From positions 30,706,138-30,770,137 of the forward strand of contig CM064732.1 of the NCBI GenBank assembly GCA_032717465.1: a stretch of DNA of 64,000 bases, read 5' to 3'. The notes under the pieces are model-generated. The model was not told the origin of the DNA. It did no database searches and was given only the letters and a program-made list of their open reading frames with translations. Source of the stretch: Coenobita brevimanus (lineage: Eukaryota > Arthropoda > Malacostraca > Decapoda > Coenobitidae). Shown here one piece after another: positions 51,608 through 63,694 of the stretch. Positions within the stretch are counted from its first letter, which is position 1. The number at the start of each line of letters is the position of its first letter. A program made the position numbers and the translations under genes.

Positions 51608-53030
51608 GGTGGGTCCAGATGGTGGGGTGGGGGGATGAGAGTGGTGGTAGGAAGGGTGAGAGAGGAGGAGGTGGGTTTAGAGAGGATATTGAACTAAGGG
51701 AGTTGGGGGGGGACTGAGAAAATGGGAATGAGGGGACGGAGGGGAGTGAGGGAAAGTTCAAGAGGAGTGTTTTAGGTGTGATAGGACGAGGGGTGAGGAG
51801 CGAGGGAGTGGATGGTTTAGAGAAGGGATAGGCTGAGGAGAGAGCAAAAGTTGAGAGGGTTGAAGTTAGAGGATGAGGAATTTGGAGAGAAGTGAGAGGG
51901 AGGTTAAGAAGGGAGGGAAGCGGGAGGGAGAAGAGACGGAGTGGGAGGTTGAAGGGAGAGGATTGGGTTGGTGTTGAGAGTGTGGATGGAGCTAGGGGAG
52001 ACTGTGAAGGGAGGCAGAGAAATTTAAAGAGAAGAGAAGGAAAAGAGAGAGGTTGAAAAGGGAGAAACGAAAAACGGATCAGTGGAGGGGACAGAGAGGA
52101 GCCGAGGAAGGAGGAGAGGTTGAGGGGACATGGGAGGAGGGTTGAGGAAGAAGGAAGAGACTTTAAAAGGAAAGGAGGGGAAGTTGATGGTCTGAGGAAT
52201 GGGAAGAATGAGAAGGAGTGGTACAGAGTGGGGAACAAGAAAATGGGAAAGAGGGATTAAGTAAGAGGAAGGGGATGGGGGAGGGGGGAGGGGGCGAGGG
52301 AAAGAAGGACGGAATGGAGGGGATGAAGGGTGGATAGGCTGAGAAGGTGGAATAACTTAAGCAAGGAGGGGGCAGTGAAGAGGAAGGCGTAAATGGGGTT
52401 AAGGAGGGAGAAAATCGAGTGGGGATTGAGAAAGGAGAGAAAAGGGAGCTGAGTACGACGGAGGGGGGGGATTAAGGAATGATGGGACGGAGGGGGGGTT
52501 GAGAATCGAGGGAGGTTACGAGCTGAAAGAGGGAGAAATAGAGAGAGGAGTATGGAATGATGTGGAAAGTCGAGGAGGAGGGGTGAGAGAGTAGGGAGAG
52601 AAGGGAGGTTATGAGCAGATGAGAGGGAGGTGACACAGGAAGAGAGAAAGAGATGGAGGGAGATAGGATGTGGCGATAAAAGAGACGGAATATAAATTAA
52701 ACTTCTTAGGAGGTGGGTGTGTAAATTATAGGTGGGAGGGGTGAGGGGAGAGGCAGAGACAGGCTGGAGGATAACAGTAAGATGGAAGGAGGAACAAGAG
52801 GAGCCAGACAGAGAATGTGAGAGGAGGAGAAAGAAGGAGGCATATGAGAAAGATCGGGAGAGATGGAGGGGGTAACATGAAGGATAAGACGAGGTGCCGT
52901 AACAGGGAGAGATAAGAGAATGACGTGAGGATGAGGAAGGGAGGATGAGAGAATGTGAGGAGACATAGGAGCCAGAGGAAGGCATATGAAAAGTACAAGA
53001 GTACAAATGAAAACAAGCAGCAACATATCA
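51608..53030 (+). repeat. polypurine block 3, about 1.4 kb
   Basis: The plus strand is dominated by GGA/GAG/GGG with few pyrimidines and no fixed unit. The long Ser/Pro/Leu frames on the other strand are compositional. Confidence 0.85.
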
Positions 53031-53279
53031 AATGATAATAACAAGGATGTCTGTATGTTACAGAGAACACTGTTTCTATAATCATGAAGTTTAAGATAGA
53101 AATATTAAGGCAAACAGGCTAACGACCATCACCACCGACCAAATCCTCTAGCTGAAGCCGTCAGAAGAAGTGAGGAGCACCATGCAGCATGCAAAAACTG
53201 TACTGGAAATTTCAAAAGAACGAAGACGCGGAGAAGTATGTTCTACATTACCTTGTGGAAGATCAGTAGAATATGTGTT
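53031..53279. other. unassigned DNA between the purine block and SINE pieces
   Basis: No gene was recognised. Confidence 0.5.
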
Positions 53280-53375
53280 GATGGAACTGATACGATACAA
53301 TCAGACTGTTCCCTGTCCTTGCCTGCGATCGAACTCGGGTCTTTTCGATCAGTAAACCATCTCTTTTCCTACAGT
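53280..53375 (-). mobile_element. tRNA-headed SINE, family 3, fragment
   Basis: The minus strand reads CCCGAGTTCGATCGCAGG (B-box-like, about 53326-53339), then GACAGGGAACAGTCTGATTG. The GGACAGGGAACAGT segment is shared with 53951-53965. Confidence 0.55.
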
Positions 53376-53899
53376 ATGAAAAGGACAAAAATAGTAGGTG
53401 TGGGTGCAATGGGGCGAACGAGTGATGAGGAAAAAGTAGCAAAAACCCTATATCGCCCGGAGGAAAATCTCTGTGCATATCCTAAATGACACGCCTGCGT
53501 CCAACCATCGATGCTCCAGATAATAACTTTGTCTGGCGTATAGCACCATCACCAGAATATCTACCATGACTTCTGGGACCCAGACTGTAGGAGTCATTAT
53601 TTCCTTCAGTTGCAACAACTGTGCCATTCTCGCCTTTACACTTATACTCTCACCACACGTGGGGCTCCAGTTCTCAGTGACCACTCTGTCCACTATTATT
53701 TTTTTTTATGTGTCCGACTCTGGGCATAGGCTTCACAGCCTGATTTCAAGGCCCAGTAGCCCTCCTACGTACCGCATACCTCTACATGTCACCACTTCGG
53801 CGCTAGCACCCACCGTCCATAATGAATACATGCTAGGGCTGTCTCATACAGGACTGGTGTATTGGTATTAGCGGGGGTATTTTTACGACATGTCGGCGG
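53376..53899. other. unassigned DNA; possible SINE body
   Basis: No gene. It may be downstream sequence of the family 3 SINE, whose 3' end I cannot define. Confidence 0.4.
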
Positions 53900-54035
53900 G
53901 TCTTCTGGCAGATCGGTAAAGTCTGATTGTTATGAAATTCAAATCCTTAAACTGTTCCCTGTCCCAGCAGGATTTGAACCCGGGTCCGTTAGGACTACAA
54001 GCCACCCCTCTACCGATTGAGCCACCGCCTCAAGT
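53900..54035 (-). mobile_element. tRNA-headed SINE, family 3, copy with intact A and B boxes
   Basis: The minus strand reads GGCGGTGGCTCAATCGGTAG (A box about 54012-54024) and, after about 40 bp, GGGTTCAAATCCTGC (B box 53970-53980, a full match to GGTTCRANNCC), then GGGACAGGGAACAGT. The tRNA-like cloverleaf is incomplete, as the acceptor ends do not pair well, and sequence continues past the head. I call it a SINE, with a decayed tRNA as the alternative. Confidence 0.65.
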
Positions 54036-54344
54036 TGTTCTATCTCAGTCATTAGTGCTGATCTGTAACAAAAGACTGACATAAGAATATGATGCTAGTT
54101 GCAAAGACGTGGTATGGGAAAAATGTAGAGCCATAGTGCTGTTTTACTCTGCCAATCAGCTGTCACTACCCTGCAGAAATACAAAACTCGACAAGTTCAG
54201 GTTTAGCCGTGCCGTGAGGAACCACTTTGCCCATTTGATCTTCTCCCTCATTTTGATTACTCCTTATCTGCCTACCTACAGCAGCCATGTGCAGTCAATG
54301 AGGAAAACATTGGCGTATGATGGCTGACACACACAACACTGTAT
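54036..54344. other. unassigned DNA
   Basis: No gene was recognised. Confidence 0.5.
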
Positions 54345-57300
54345 GAATAGATCTATCTATTGCCAGACGCCTCAATCCCGTTTGGGGTGGCCACAGACAA
54401 ATCGCCTCCAAGTCGCCCTGTCCCCCGCCATTTCACTGCCCTGCTCCCAACTCACACCCCCCTCTCTCATATACCTCTCCACCCCATCCCTCCATCTCAT
54501 CCTCGGCCTCCCCCTCCCTCTTCCCCCCTCCACCTCACTTACATACACTCTCTTCGTCAGTCTTTCACCCTCCATCCTCTCCACATGGCCAAACCACCTC
54601 AGTGTGTTCCTCATAACGCTTCCTATCACATCCACATCAACACCACAACGCTTCTTTATATCCTCATTCGTCAGCCTGTCTCTCCACGTGACTCCACAGG
54701 CTCCTCATAAATAATTCATTTCCACTGCTTTCACTCTTGACTTGTGTCCTTCCAACAATATCCAAGCTTCACTTCCGTACGTTAGAGTTGGTATCACAAT
54801 ACTGTCATGTAGTAACTTTTTCACTTGCATGCTCACTTCCCTGTTTCTTATCACTGCTTTCAAAGAACCAGCAACCTTTCTTCCCTGCTGTACCCTTTCA
54901 AGCACTTCACCCTCCAAACCTCCATTCTTACTCATTACACTACCCAAGTACTTAAACGTACTCACATTTTCCTATTCCTCACCATCCAACCTCGCTGTAC
55001 ATTCACTAACTTCACCTCTCTCAAAGACCATCACTTTACTCTTCCCTACATTCACCTTTAGATTCCGTTTCTTACACACTCTCTCAAACTCATCCACCAA
55101 GCCTTGCAGCTCCCCTTCGTCTTCACTCAACAACACGGTATCATCTGCAAACAACAGTACAGGGAGTTTCCAACACTATCCTCTCTCACCAGGGCCACTC
55201 CAACATCCACTACCCTACCTTGTACCTCTTTTATTACCCCATCCATGTACAGATTGAACAACCATGGAGACATGACACATCCCTGTTTCAAACCAACTTT
55301 CAAAGAGAAAAATTCACTTAGTTCACCATCCACACGCACTGCAGCCTTGCACCATCGTACATACTCTTTACAGCATTCAACAACTTCCCATCTACTCCAT
55401 ATATTCTTAACACTTTCCACACTCCTTGTCTATCCACCCTGTCATATGCTTTCTCCAAATCCATGAAAGCCATATATAACTTCTTTCCCTTCTCTAGAAA
55501 CTTTTCCACTAAAGATCTAAGAATGAATATCTGATCTACACAACCTCTTCCCTTCCTAAAGCCTCCCTGTTCTTCTCCAACTAATTTCTCTGTTCTTTCT
55601 CTAACTCTGTCTATAAGTATCCTACCATACACTTTTCCTATTATACTATGAAGACAAATGCCCCTATGATTATCAGACACTTCTTTTTCCCCTTTTCCTT
55701 TGTACAAGGGAATAATTATACATGACTTCCAATCCTCCGGGACTCTACCTTCCTCCCAGGCCAATCTGCACATCTTCCACATCCATTCTACTACTATCTC
55801 TCCCCCATGCTTCAGCATTTCACCACACACTCCATCAATTCCTGGGGCTTTCCCCGATTTAACTTTCTTCATTGCTTCCACAACTTCTATCCTACTGATT
55901 TCTTCCTGTCTTCTCACCTCCTTCCTTCTCCCAGCCATTCCCCAGCCACTTATACTCGCATTACTTCCATCCTCTACGTTCAACAATTCCTTAAAGTGTT
56001 CTCTCCATCTGCTCACTTTTTCTCCCTTCTCCACTAGTAATCTACCATTTTTATCTTTCACTCCCTGCTAACTTCACTTCCACCCTGTCTTACTCTTTTC
56101 ACCTCTCTCCAGAACATTTTCTTACAGTCCCTCCACTTTACACTCAAATTCCTTCCAAATTCCTCATCCACTCTCTTCTTACTCTCTCTTACTAATCTTT
56201 TCACCTCTCTCTTTCTTTCTACATATAACTCTCTCTTCCGCCTCTCAACTTCTTCCACGCCCCTATTTCTCATCCATTCATTGTATGCTTTCTTCTTTTG
56301 TGCCACAGCCTGTTTCACCTCTTCAGTCCACCACGCTGTTCCTTGCACCCCCCTCCGTCTTCTCTTCCTTCCACACACCACATCACATGCTACACATATT
56401 TCTTCTGTAAATATCTTACACACACCTTCCACGTCTCCCATTTGCTCCAATTCATATTTGCCCAATCGTTCCTCCACTTCTCTCTTATACTCTGCCTTTT
56501 TCTCATCCTCTTGTAACCTTTCAACTCTCCTTGCAACTACTCCTTCCTCTCGTCTTTCCCTTCTTCTATTCCTCCATCTTACTTGCATTCTAATTCTGGC
56601 CACCACCAAGTAGTGGTCAGAAAGTCCACTCCCCCAATCTCTATACACTCTTGCATCCTTTACACATCTTCGCATCCTTTCATCCACACACACATAATCA
56701 ATCATTGCCTTCCTTTCATTCAGTTCACCACCCACCCTTCTCATCACTCGCCATGTATACCTGTGGATCATTTTATGCCTGAAGAGGGTATTGGCTATCA
56801 CCAACCCCCTCCCAGCACAAATGTCCACTAACGCACTCCCATTCTCATCTATCTCAGCAGTCACACCCCACTCACCAACTATTCCATCCACCTTCACATT
56901 CCCAACTTTACCATTCATATCACCAATCAAAAACACTCTCTCATTCCTTCCAAACTTTTCCATGCACACTTCTACATTTGTCCAGAACTCTTCTCTCACT
57001 CTTCTATCACGATCTTGCGTTGGCGCATACACACACACAATCGCCCACATTTGTATTCCAACTTTCAACTTTACCAACACAATCCTTGACCCAACTGATC
57101 CATACTGTCTTATGCTCCTCTTCCATCTTTTACTGACAACTATACATACTCCTTCCTTTGCCCTCTCATTCTCACCTACTCCTGCACATATACCCCATCC
57201 ATACTACCATTCTCTCTCACTTTCTCCTCTCCATTTTGTTTTAGTTATTCCACATACATCCACTTTTGCACCCTCAAGCACCTGGACAATCTCTCTCTCT

Positions 57301-57480
57301 TTCACCTCATCATTCGCTCCCTTTACATTCCAAGTTCCAATTACCATATCCTTTGTCCGGTCCTTGGTCGTCATCGTTTGGTCTGTCATTGTCCGAGGCT
57401 TATTCCAGACTACGAATTAAATTTACTGCTCGGTGTGGGGTATTTGAAGTCGTGCATCTGACAGCAAGTAAGTAGCCTAT
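54345..57480 (-). mobile_element. RTE-like LINE, copy 5 (near full length, same subfamily as 8054-9712)
   Basis: It contains endonuclease start, endonuclease, linker, RT and C-terminus. The 3' end follows the stop at once: GGCGTCTGGCAAT and an (AGAT)n tail at about 54347-54361. The leader upstream of 57389 is not like that of copy 1. Confidence 0.87.
54372..57389 (-). pseudogene. endonuclease-reverse transcriptase, several frameshifts
   Basis: MVIGTWNVKGANDEVKERE (57345) opens the endonuclease. VYAPTQDRDRR, FLIGDMNGKVGNV and GSGLSDHYLV follow in a 340-codon block (57080-56058) that runs on into the linker. RT continues in 56061-55318 (PGIDGVCGEMLKHGG, CIIIPLYKGKGEKE, AFMDLEKAYDRVD), then after frame changes LKQGCVMSPWLFNLYMDG (about 55280) and FADDTVLLSE (55154). 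STFKYLGSVMSKNGG and IPTLTYGSEAWILL follow (54960-54710), then RWFGHVERMEGERLTKR and CGHPKRD at the stop (54372). Motifs are all present, but about five frame changes or stops make it inactive. Confidence 0.88.
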
Positions 57481-57745
57481 CACAGAGACACATTTTTATG
57501 ACTGATGTGAAACAATTAGCCCACGACCAGAGGGACCCAAGGTGCCTGAAATTGGAGCCTGGGAAGGTAAGCATCACCGTGGGGATAGTAGTAAACTCTT
57601 TGTGCCCTGTTGCTATTCATGTAAAAACAGGCCTCAACACTCCAAAACATTGATGTTCTCTTATCTATGTCTCCATCAGTTTTCCTACAAAGCTCAGACC
57701 TCTTCTCTCTCCCTCTCTTTCTCTGTCTCTGTCTGTCTGTCTGCC

Positions 57746-57821
<76 letters not shown>

Positions 57822-58984
57822 TCGTGAGGTATGGTTTCTTCTGTGTACGAAAGCTTTTATACCCAAGATAATAACAAACCAATTGTTGTGCATATCTCAA
57901 AGACACATTTCCAGCCAAAGTCTGGTTGTCTCCTTACTTTCCTGGGTTGTAAAAGAAGGCTTGATTTTTAGCTGACTTCGAATGTATGCCAGGGTTCTTT
58001 GAACGTATATTCTGGTTCTACCAGGGATGGAAGGGAAGTTGGGTACTAGCAGTCACCGATGTAGTGGAAATGCATCACCAGTTACTGAAAAGTTCAAATA
58101 TTCACACCATTTGAACTTATACTTACTGTACTCTTAACTTATGCATCCAACTAAGTATATGCTGTGGTAATTTTGCCATTGGTTATACGTTTCATAGTTA
58201 CCTGTGAGAGAGAACAATAGTGGCACCAACACGCACATTGCTGAAAAAAAAAATGGCGATGATGCTTATGGCAACAATACCCTATCACCTCTTCGCGGCA
58301 GCCTTGGCCTAACTGTAAAATATCAGACATGTATGAGACGTTTCCCTGAGGTATCGACTTGCCATCAGAAGTCATGCTGAGCAGCAGACATTAATAAATA
58401 TTTGAAGGAATTTGTTCCGTGTTGCACTAGTTAGCCATCTCGTGTCAATGTGTTCCGAGTTTACTGTCTTAACTGCAGTATACCTTACGTCCAGTCTCAT
58501 TTCCAGACATCCTACCCACTTTTTTTTTTTTTTTTCATATACTCTACACATCTCTGCTTTGATGTGGCGAGTATATTTTGACTACAAGTTGACCTACAAG
58601 ACTCATACTCGTAGGGAATATAGGGAATAATTCCTTCCTAGGCAAGGGCCCCCATCCTATCGAGCACCCACTACATACATTTTTTACTATACCGAACAGC
58701 ACTCTGTGCATAATTCCTGGCTGCAGCAATGCAACTGCCACACAGCACTAACACTTTGAAGCCAAAGTCCTCCCTGTGAGAGTATATTTTTACATGCGAA
58801 GCATACGAGTACAGTTCTATGTGGCAGTTTGTGTTAACACACAACATTTCTTCCATTATATTACTGAGCCACACAATACAACTGGACGTATGTAACAAAT
58901 ACCACACAAACATCACCACAATCTTCTCAACAACATCCCACCTCCAGTCTCTCCATCGCAAGCAATGAAGAACACTTGCATACC
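57481..58984. other. unassigned DNA with a (TCTG)n-(TC)n array
   Basis: A TCTG tetranucleotide array lies at about 57726-57780, then TC at 57781-57819. A T run lies at 58520-58535. No gene was recognised. Confidence 0.6.
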
Positions 58985-59320
58985 CATTTCATTCTCAGGG
59001 GAATATAATACCTCGATTGGAACTCTATACTTCAAGATCCTCCCCCTCTCGACATTCACCCATCAGAGATTCACTTAAATCGAGCTGATTGGATTCACCT
59101 AGCCAGGCTTAGATCAAGACATCACCCAACCCTCTTCAGTCACAAGCTTAGGTTTGAAATCGAGTGGAGTCACAGATACAGTGTGCCCCACTTGTCGAAT
59201 AGGCCCACACAACATAGTCCATATAATGGGGCACTACCCAACACATTCCACACTGAGATGCAGACACAACATCACTGGTGTAGGGAACTTATGGGATGAC
59301 CCCCCATATGTGCAGTTGTT
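58985..59320 (+). pseudogene. C-terminal scrap of a non-LTR reverse transcriptase
   Basis: The plus strand gives LARLRSRHHPTLFSHKLRF (about 59100) and, in another frame, VTDTVCPTCRIGPHNIVHIM, then GNLWDDPPYVQLL (59290). An xRSxHxP...L block, a CPxC...H zinc-type cluster and a final LWxxPxxVxxxL are usual at the end of jockey/I-type LINE proteins. There is no catalytic core, and one frame change. Confidence 0.5.
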
Positions 59321-60268
59321 ACCTTACGGTCGATATCTATTCTGGGCCAGACGCGGCCGAGGTTCAGCAACAACAACTTCCCTCGTTGTATCCCATACCC
59401 ACTGTTATTCCAGCTCATCCTGTCCATTGAATATGGAAATTGAAAATGTCTTTCTTCTGTATTTTCTTCTTCACGGTTTTACTCAAACTCTCCCTTTTCA
59501 GCTTAGTTATTATATGCATTAGCTTCTCTCCTGGTTTATTAAAAGAACTTGACAACGATGTCAGCAAAATCCGATCAGTATTTATGTTAATTTGTTCGTG
59601 ATTCAGATCTGAATTTCTGAGAACTTCCTCTGGTATGCATTGTCAGCAATCCCAGAGGAGTGTATTGCTGATGGTTTAGGAAATTTTGAGACACTTCCTC
59701 CTCAAAGATTTATTGTACCAGTACCTTAGCAACCTGTTTCATGTTACTTGTGTATGCATGGGTATGTCTGTATTAAAGTGATATAACATGTGAGAGAATC
59801 ATGAGGTGCAAAATGAAAAAAAAAAAAAATCAAGGAAATAGTTTTACGAATTCTCAAGGGACAGTATTTTTTTTTTTTTTTCCCTGAAGTAACTGGACCT
59901 TCCTTATAATCTGAATGCTTAGTCGTGGCTGCATGAAAGTTGATGAGTCTCCTTGGTGCTAATCAAACTGACACTACATTGTGACTACATATGGCCATCA
60001 GCTGAGTTGAAAAGGTTGATAAATCCTCGTGAGGTTAGAAAAAAAAAAAGTGCCATAGAATAAGTCCTTTTCAATCATCCCAAGCAAAACTAAGCAAAAT
60101 TGAGTATTGGGTTTCTTAATGTCAGAACATCATCTTTTGGCTAGCTTTCCCCTGTACCTGAACAACCATTTACCATTGACTGGAGAGAATAAATTGACCC
60201 TTTCGTTATGAGGACACCTTTATTTCTTACGTATACACTTGAAACGAGAGGAGATGTTATGTTTTGCT
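59321..60268. other. unassigned DNA with A and T tracts
   Basis: Homopolymer runs lie at 59816-59828, 59868-59880 and 60039-60049. No gene was recognised. Confidence 0.5.
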
Positions 60269-60320
<52 letters not shown>

Positions 60321-60323
60321 GTG

Positions 60324-60386
<63 letters not shown>
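60269..60386. repeat. (TG)n microsatellite
   Basis: About 118 bp of TG with two CG interruptions. Confidence 0.95.
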
Positions 60387-60389
<3 letters not shown>

Positions 60390-60394
60390 TACAA

Positions 60395-61075
60395 AAATAA
60401 TTTTAAAAGTTTTCATCTGATTTTAACCAAATTGTTGGGGAGGGAGTAGAGGGATAGTCAAAGCGTTGATCTATTGCTTTTGAGAACAGTAAGTCAAAGG
60501 TCAGGTCTTCGATATAGGTCAAAGTTTGACCTAGCAAGGTCAATTTAATCAGTTCTTACCCTCTCCAGATCAAATTTGGAGAAAGAGTTAAATGTATTGC
60601 ATGAAAGGAAAAGTTCGAATTCCAAGGGAATTAGCCAAAGGTCTAGGTCACAGAGCATGATTAAAGCTTGACTGATGTATGAGTGTATGAACAAAAGACC
60701 TGACACAACTTTTATTTACAATGAACTAAATAAGTTGGGGATGTTGAGGATTATCCAAAGGATCGAAGAATTGTTTTTTGATAATAAGTCAAAGATCAGG
60801 TTTACATGGTTAGGTCAACTAAAGCAATTTTTTCCGACTGACACCAAACCCCGTGGAAGGGTTGGGGGTAAAGCAAGGATAAAATGATTAGATCTGAGAA
60901 CAATCGGTCAAAATTTAAGGTCACAGGACAAAGTCAATTAAAACAGTTGCAACCTAATTTAAACTACACGATGGAAGTGTTTATGATCAGGCACGAATAA
61001 AGTAATTGACTTAGGAGCCATCGGTTACAGGTCAAGGTCGCAGGTCAGTGTCGAAAATTTGACTCTTGTTGTGCT
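60395..61075 (+). repeat. degenerate GGTCA-rich tandem repeat, about five units
   Basis: The core GTCAAAGGTC(A)AGGTC(AC) recurs near 60485, 60629, 60787, 60908 and 61025 (spacing 117-158). It is accompanied by TTTGACC/GTCAATTnAA, a CAATTTTTTCCGACTG-like part and GGAAGGGTTGGGGGTAAAGC-like purine ends. It is non-coding and old. Confidence 0.65.
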
Positions 61076-62380
61076 CTTTCATTGCTCCTTCTTACTTTTA
61101 CTTTGCTATCTTTAGGCTACTTTGCTCAACTTAAAAGTGACTTTCCGAAATGGATGCACTAGGCAGCCGTCAATCATCTTCTACCGTACAGGAGGTCTTT
61201 AACAAGATGAATATAACCAATTTAAGAGATCGAGCATGAAAGTGAAAATAAAGCCACCATAATGAAGCGATGAAGTACATCAAGTAACATTAGGCTATTT
61301 GTTTATTTTTGTTTTTTTGCCAGACTTCAAAAGTGTGACAATATCCGACTGCACATTTACTACTAGATAATTCTTTATTCCGGCTTCAGTTGGATGTGAT
61401 AAAATTTAGTTAGTCTATGGTTCATAGATTTTTAACACATTAAAGGATTTATAACTCACTCTCAGCTGAACAAATACGTGGCATAATCTGGAAGTAAAAT
61501 AATGTTACAGTAGTGTCGGACGCAGCAGGGTTAATGCTGATAATAATACTTTCAGGTTCATGTGACTCACTCTCACCTTAATAAAATTGGTTGTTGTTGC
61601 CTGAGGTAAAATAACAGAGCTGCCTCGGCCTTGAGAGGGTGAAGGGGCTATTTTTACATATATATTTATGGAGGGGGGGGGCGCTGATGACGACAATACT
61701 CCACTCCAGTGCACGCATTTATAAATGGTCCTTTTCTCAAGAAAATAAACCTTTAAGAGAAAACTATTATCAGAGATTGGCGTGTTTTTCTTAATTTGCC
61801 ACTTCATTATTCGCCCTGACTTGGACTGTTAGTGCTTGGTAGATGTATGAATGAAGACAAAAATGTAAACAAACACTTTTTATCAACTTAAGCTCAGGGA
61901 AGTTTATACAGTATAAAAATATGACTGCACGAGTGAGCAGTGTCGCAACAGATGCTGCCTTAAACATTATTTCTCTGGACATCTGACCTAAAACGTCTGC
62001 ACCGCGATGACATATTAGGAATACTGTTATTTTTATACGGTTATGCTGCACGTGAGGAATAGATATCGTGCTCAAGAGTTTTATGAAGACAATTATCGAA
62101 CTCTGTCAGTTGAAAAAAAATCTCATTTAAAAGAATAATATCGTCTGGATATTAAAATAAAAGAAATTATGTTCTTGACTGAAGGGAGTAATTTACTAGA
62201 TAAATGTCCTCGACTTTCTTCGATCATTACTCGTTGAATCCATCCTGAGCGATGTTACGGGCTGGCTCTCTTTCCAGTTCAGTCCTGTAGCCAAGTCCCG
62301 CATTTAAACAAGTATCCCATAAGCCGAAAAAAATTGTCTGGAAATGCATCGAACAAAACATGAACATCGATCTCCCAGTG
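61076..62380. other. unassigned DNA
   Basis: No gene or clear repeat was recognised. A G run lies at 61673-61682. Confidence 0.5.
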
Positions 62381-62517
62381 AAAGGGTTGAAAGCGGGGAA
62401 GAGAAACAATTACATGGGAGGTGTGAAAAGGAGGAGAGAGAAAAAGGCCTTAAGAGATTCAGGAACAGAAGACAAAGAACAACACGGAACAAATTAAAGT
62501 TGGAGCGAGTGGAAACC

Positions 62518-62591
<74 letters not shown>

Positions 62592-62821
62592 CAGGCATGT
62601 TGTGTTTGCCTGATGAGTCCTGAAATAGCAGGAGAGAGGGAAGGGAAAGGAGGGGAGGAGGGAAGGGAATGCATGAGCCGAGAGGGAGAGGAGGACTGAG
62701 AGGGAGATAATGAAGGGAAACCGTGAGAGGTGAGAAGGAAGGGAATAGGGAAAGAAAATGAAGAGAGATCGTGGGAGAGAAAAGGGAGACACAGAGGGAG
62801 GGGAGAATAAAGAAAAAAAAA

Positions 62822-62890
<69 letters not shown>

Positions 62891-63008
62891 CAAGGGTTGA
62901 GAACCAGAAGAGAAAATCTGGATACACAACGGGAGAAGTGAGAGACAAGGAAGAGGAGGAGGAGGAGGAGAGGAGAGGGACAATGGAGAGAAACTGAGGA
63001 GAGGAAAC

Positions 63009-63059
<51 letters not shown>

Positions 63060-63340
63060 TGGGGAATCGTTGGAGAGGGCAAGAGAGAGGAGAGAGAATA
63101 TTACATAGATAAACTGGGGATGGGAAAACAGAGGAGTGTAAATTGGGACAAGGGTCAGAGTGTAGAGAAAAGAGGACAGAGTGAGAGGAGAGGAGACGGT
63201 AGGGTTCATGAAAGGTGGGGAATGGGGGATATAGAGAAATGAAAAATGAAGTAACGGAGGGAAAAATGAATAGGCAGGGTGAAGGAGGGGAAGGGGAAGG
63301 GATGGGAGGGAAGGATGAAAGAGAAAATGAGGAGATAAGA
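62381..63340 (+). repeat. polypurine block 4 with three (GA)n arrays
   Basis: A plus strand of A/G with GA arrays at 62519-62586, 62826-62885 and 63013-63057. The long Ser/Leu frames on the minus strand are compositional. Confidence 0.88.
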
Positions 63341-63435
63341 CTAGGGAAGATGCACCTTTTGGTGTTGGTTTCATGTCGATATGACGAAATTGAAAGGAGT
63401 TATGGCGAAAAAAACGATTTTTTATTCGTATAGAT

Positions 63436-63690
63436 ATATATATTTTTATTTTTTTTTGGCTTACAGCCTGGGCCTTGGCCTAATTTGGCCTAAAATTTAG
63501 TCAGGTGATGAGATCGTCATAGCCTATCATCACTGTAATTTTAGTCAAAATCGCACCAGCAGTTTTCGCCTAAAGTTGTTAACAGACAGACAGACTGACA
63601 GACAGAAAGACAAACAAACAGATAAACCGAGTGAAAACAATACCCGTCCCCGAGCCCCTCTGGGGCGGCGACGGGTAATGAAAAGCATAG
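63436..63690 (-). mobile_element. SINE-like short retroelement with A-rich tail
   Basis: The minus strand starts with a strong hairpin (TACCCGTCGCCGCCCC / GGGGACGGGTA, 63640-63677). Then come TATTGTTTTC, GTCTGTCTGTCTGTTAACAA, CTAAAATTACAG and GGCCAAGGCCCAGGCTGTAA, ending in an A-rich tract at 63444-63459. The order hairpin, ATTGTTTTC, (CTGT)n, GTTA-, AAAATTnACAG resembles the head of the repeats at 10763 and 11905. Confidence 0.55.
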
Positions 63691-63694
63691 ATGG

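Noticed and set aside
53900..54035. Possible functional tRNA gene on the minus strand
   Set aside because: A and B boxes are good, but the acceptor stem does not close. A shared GACAGGGAACAG extension occurs in a second fragment, as expected for a SINE.
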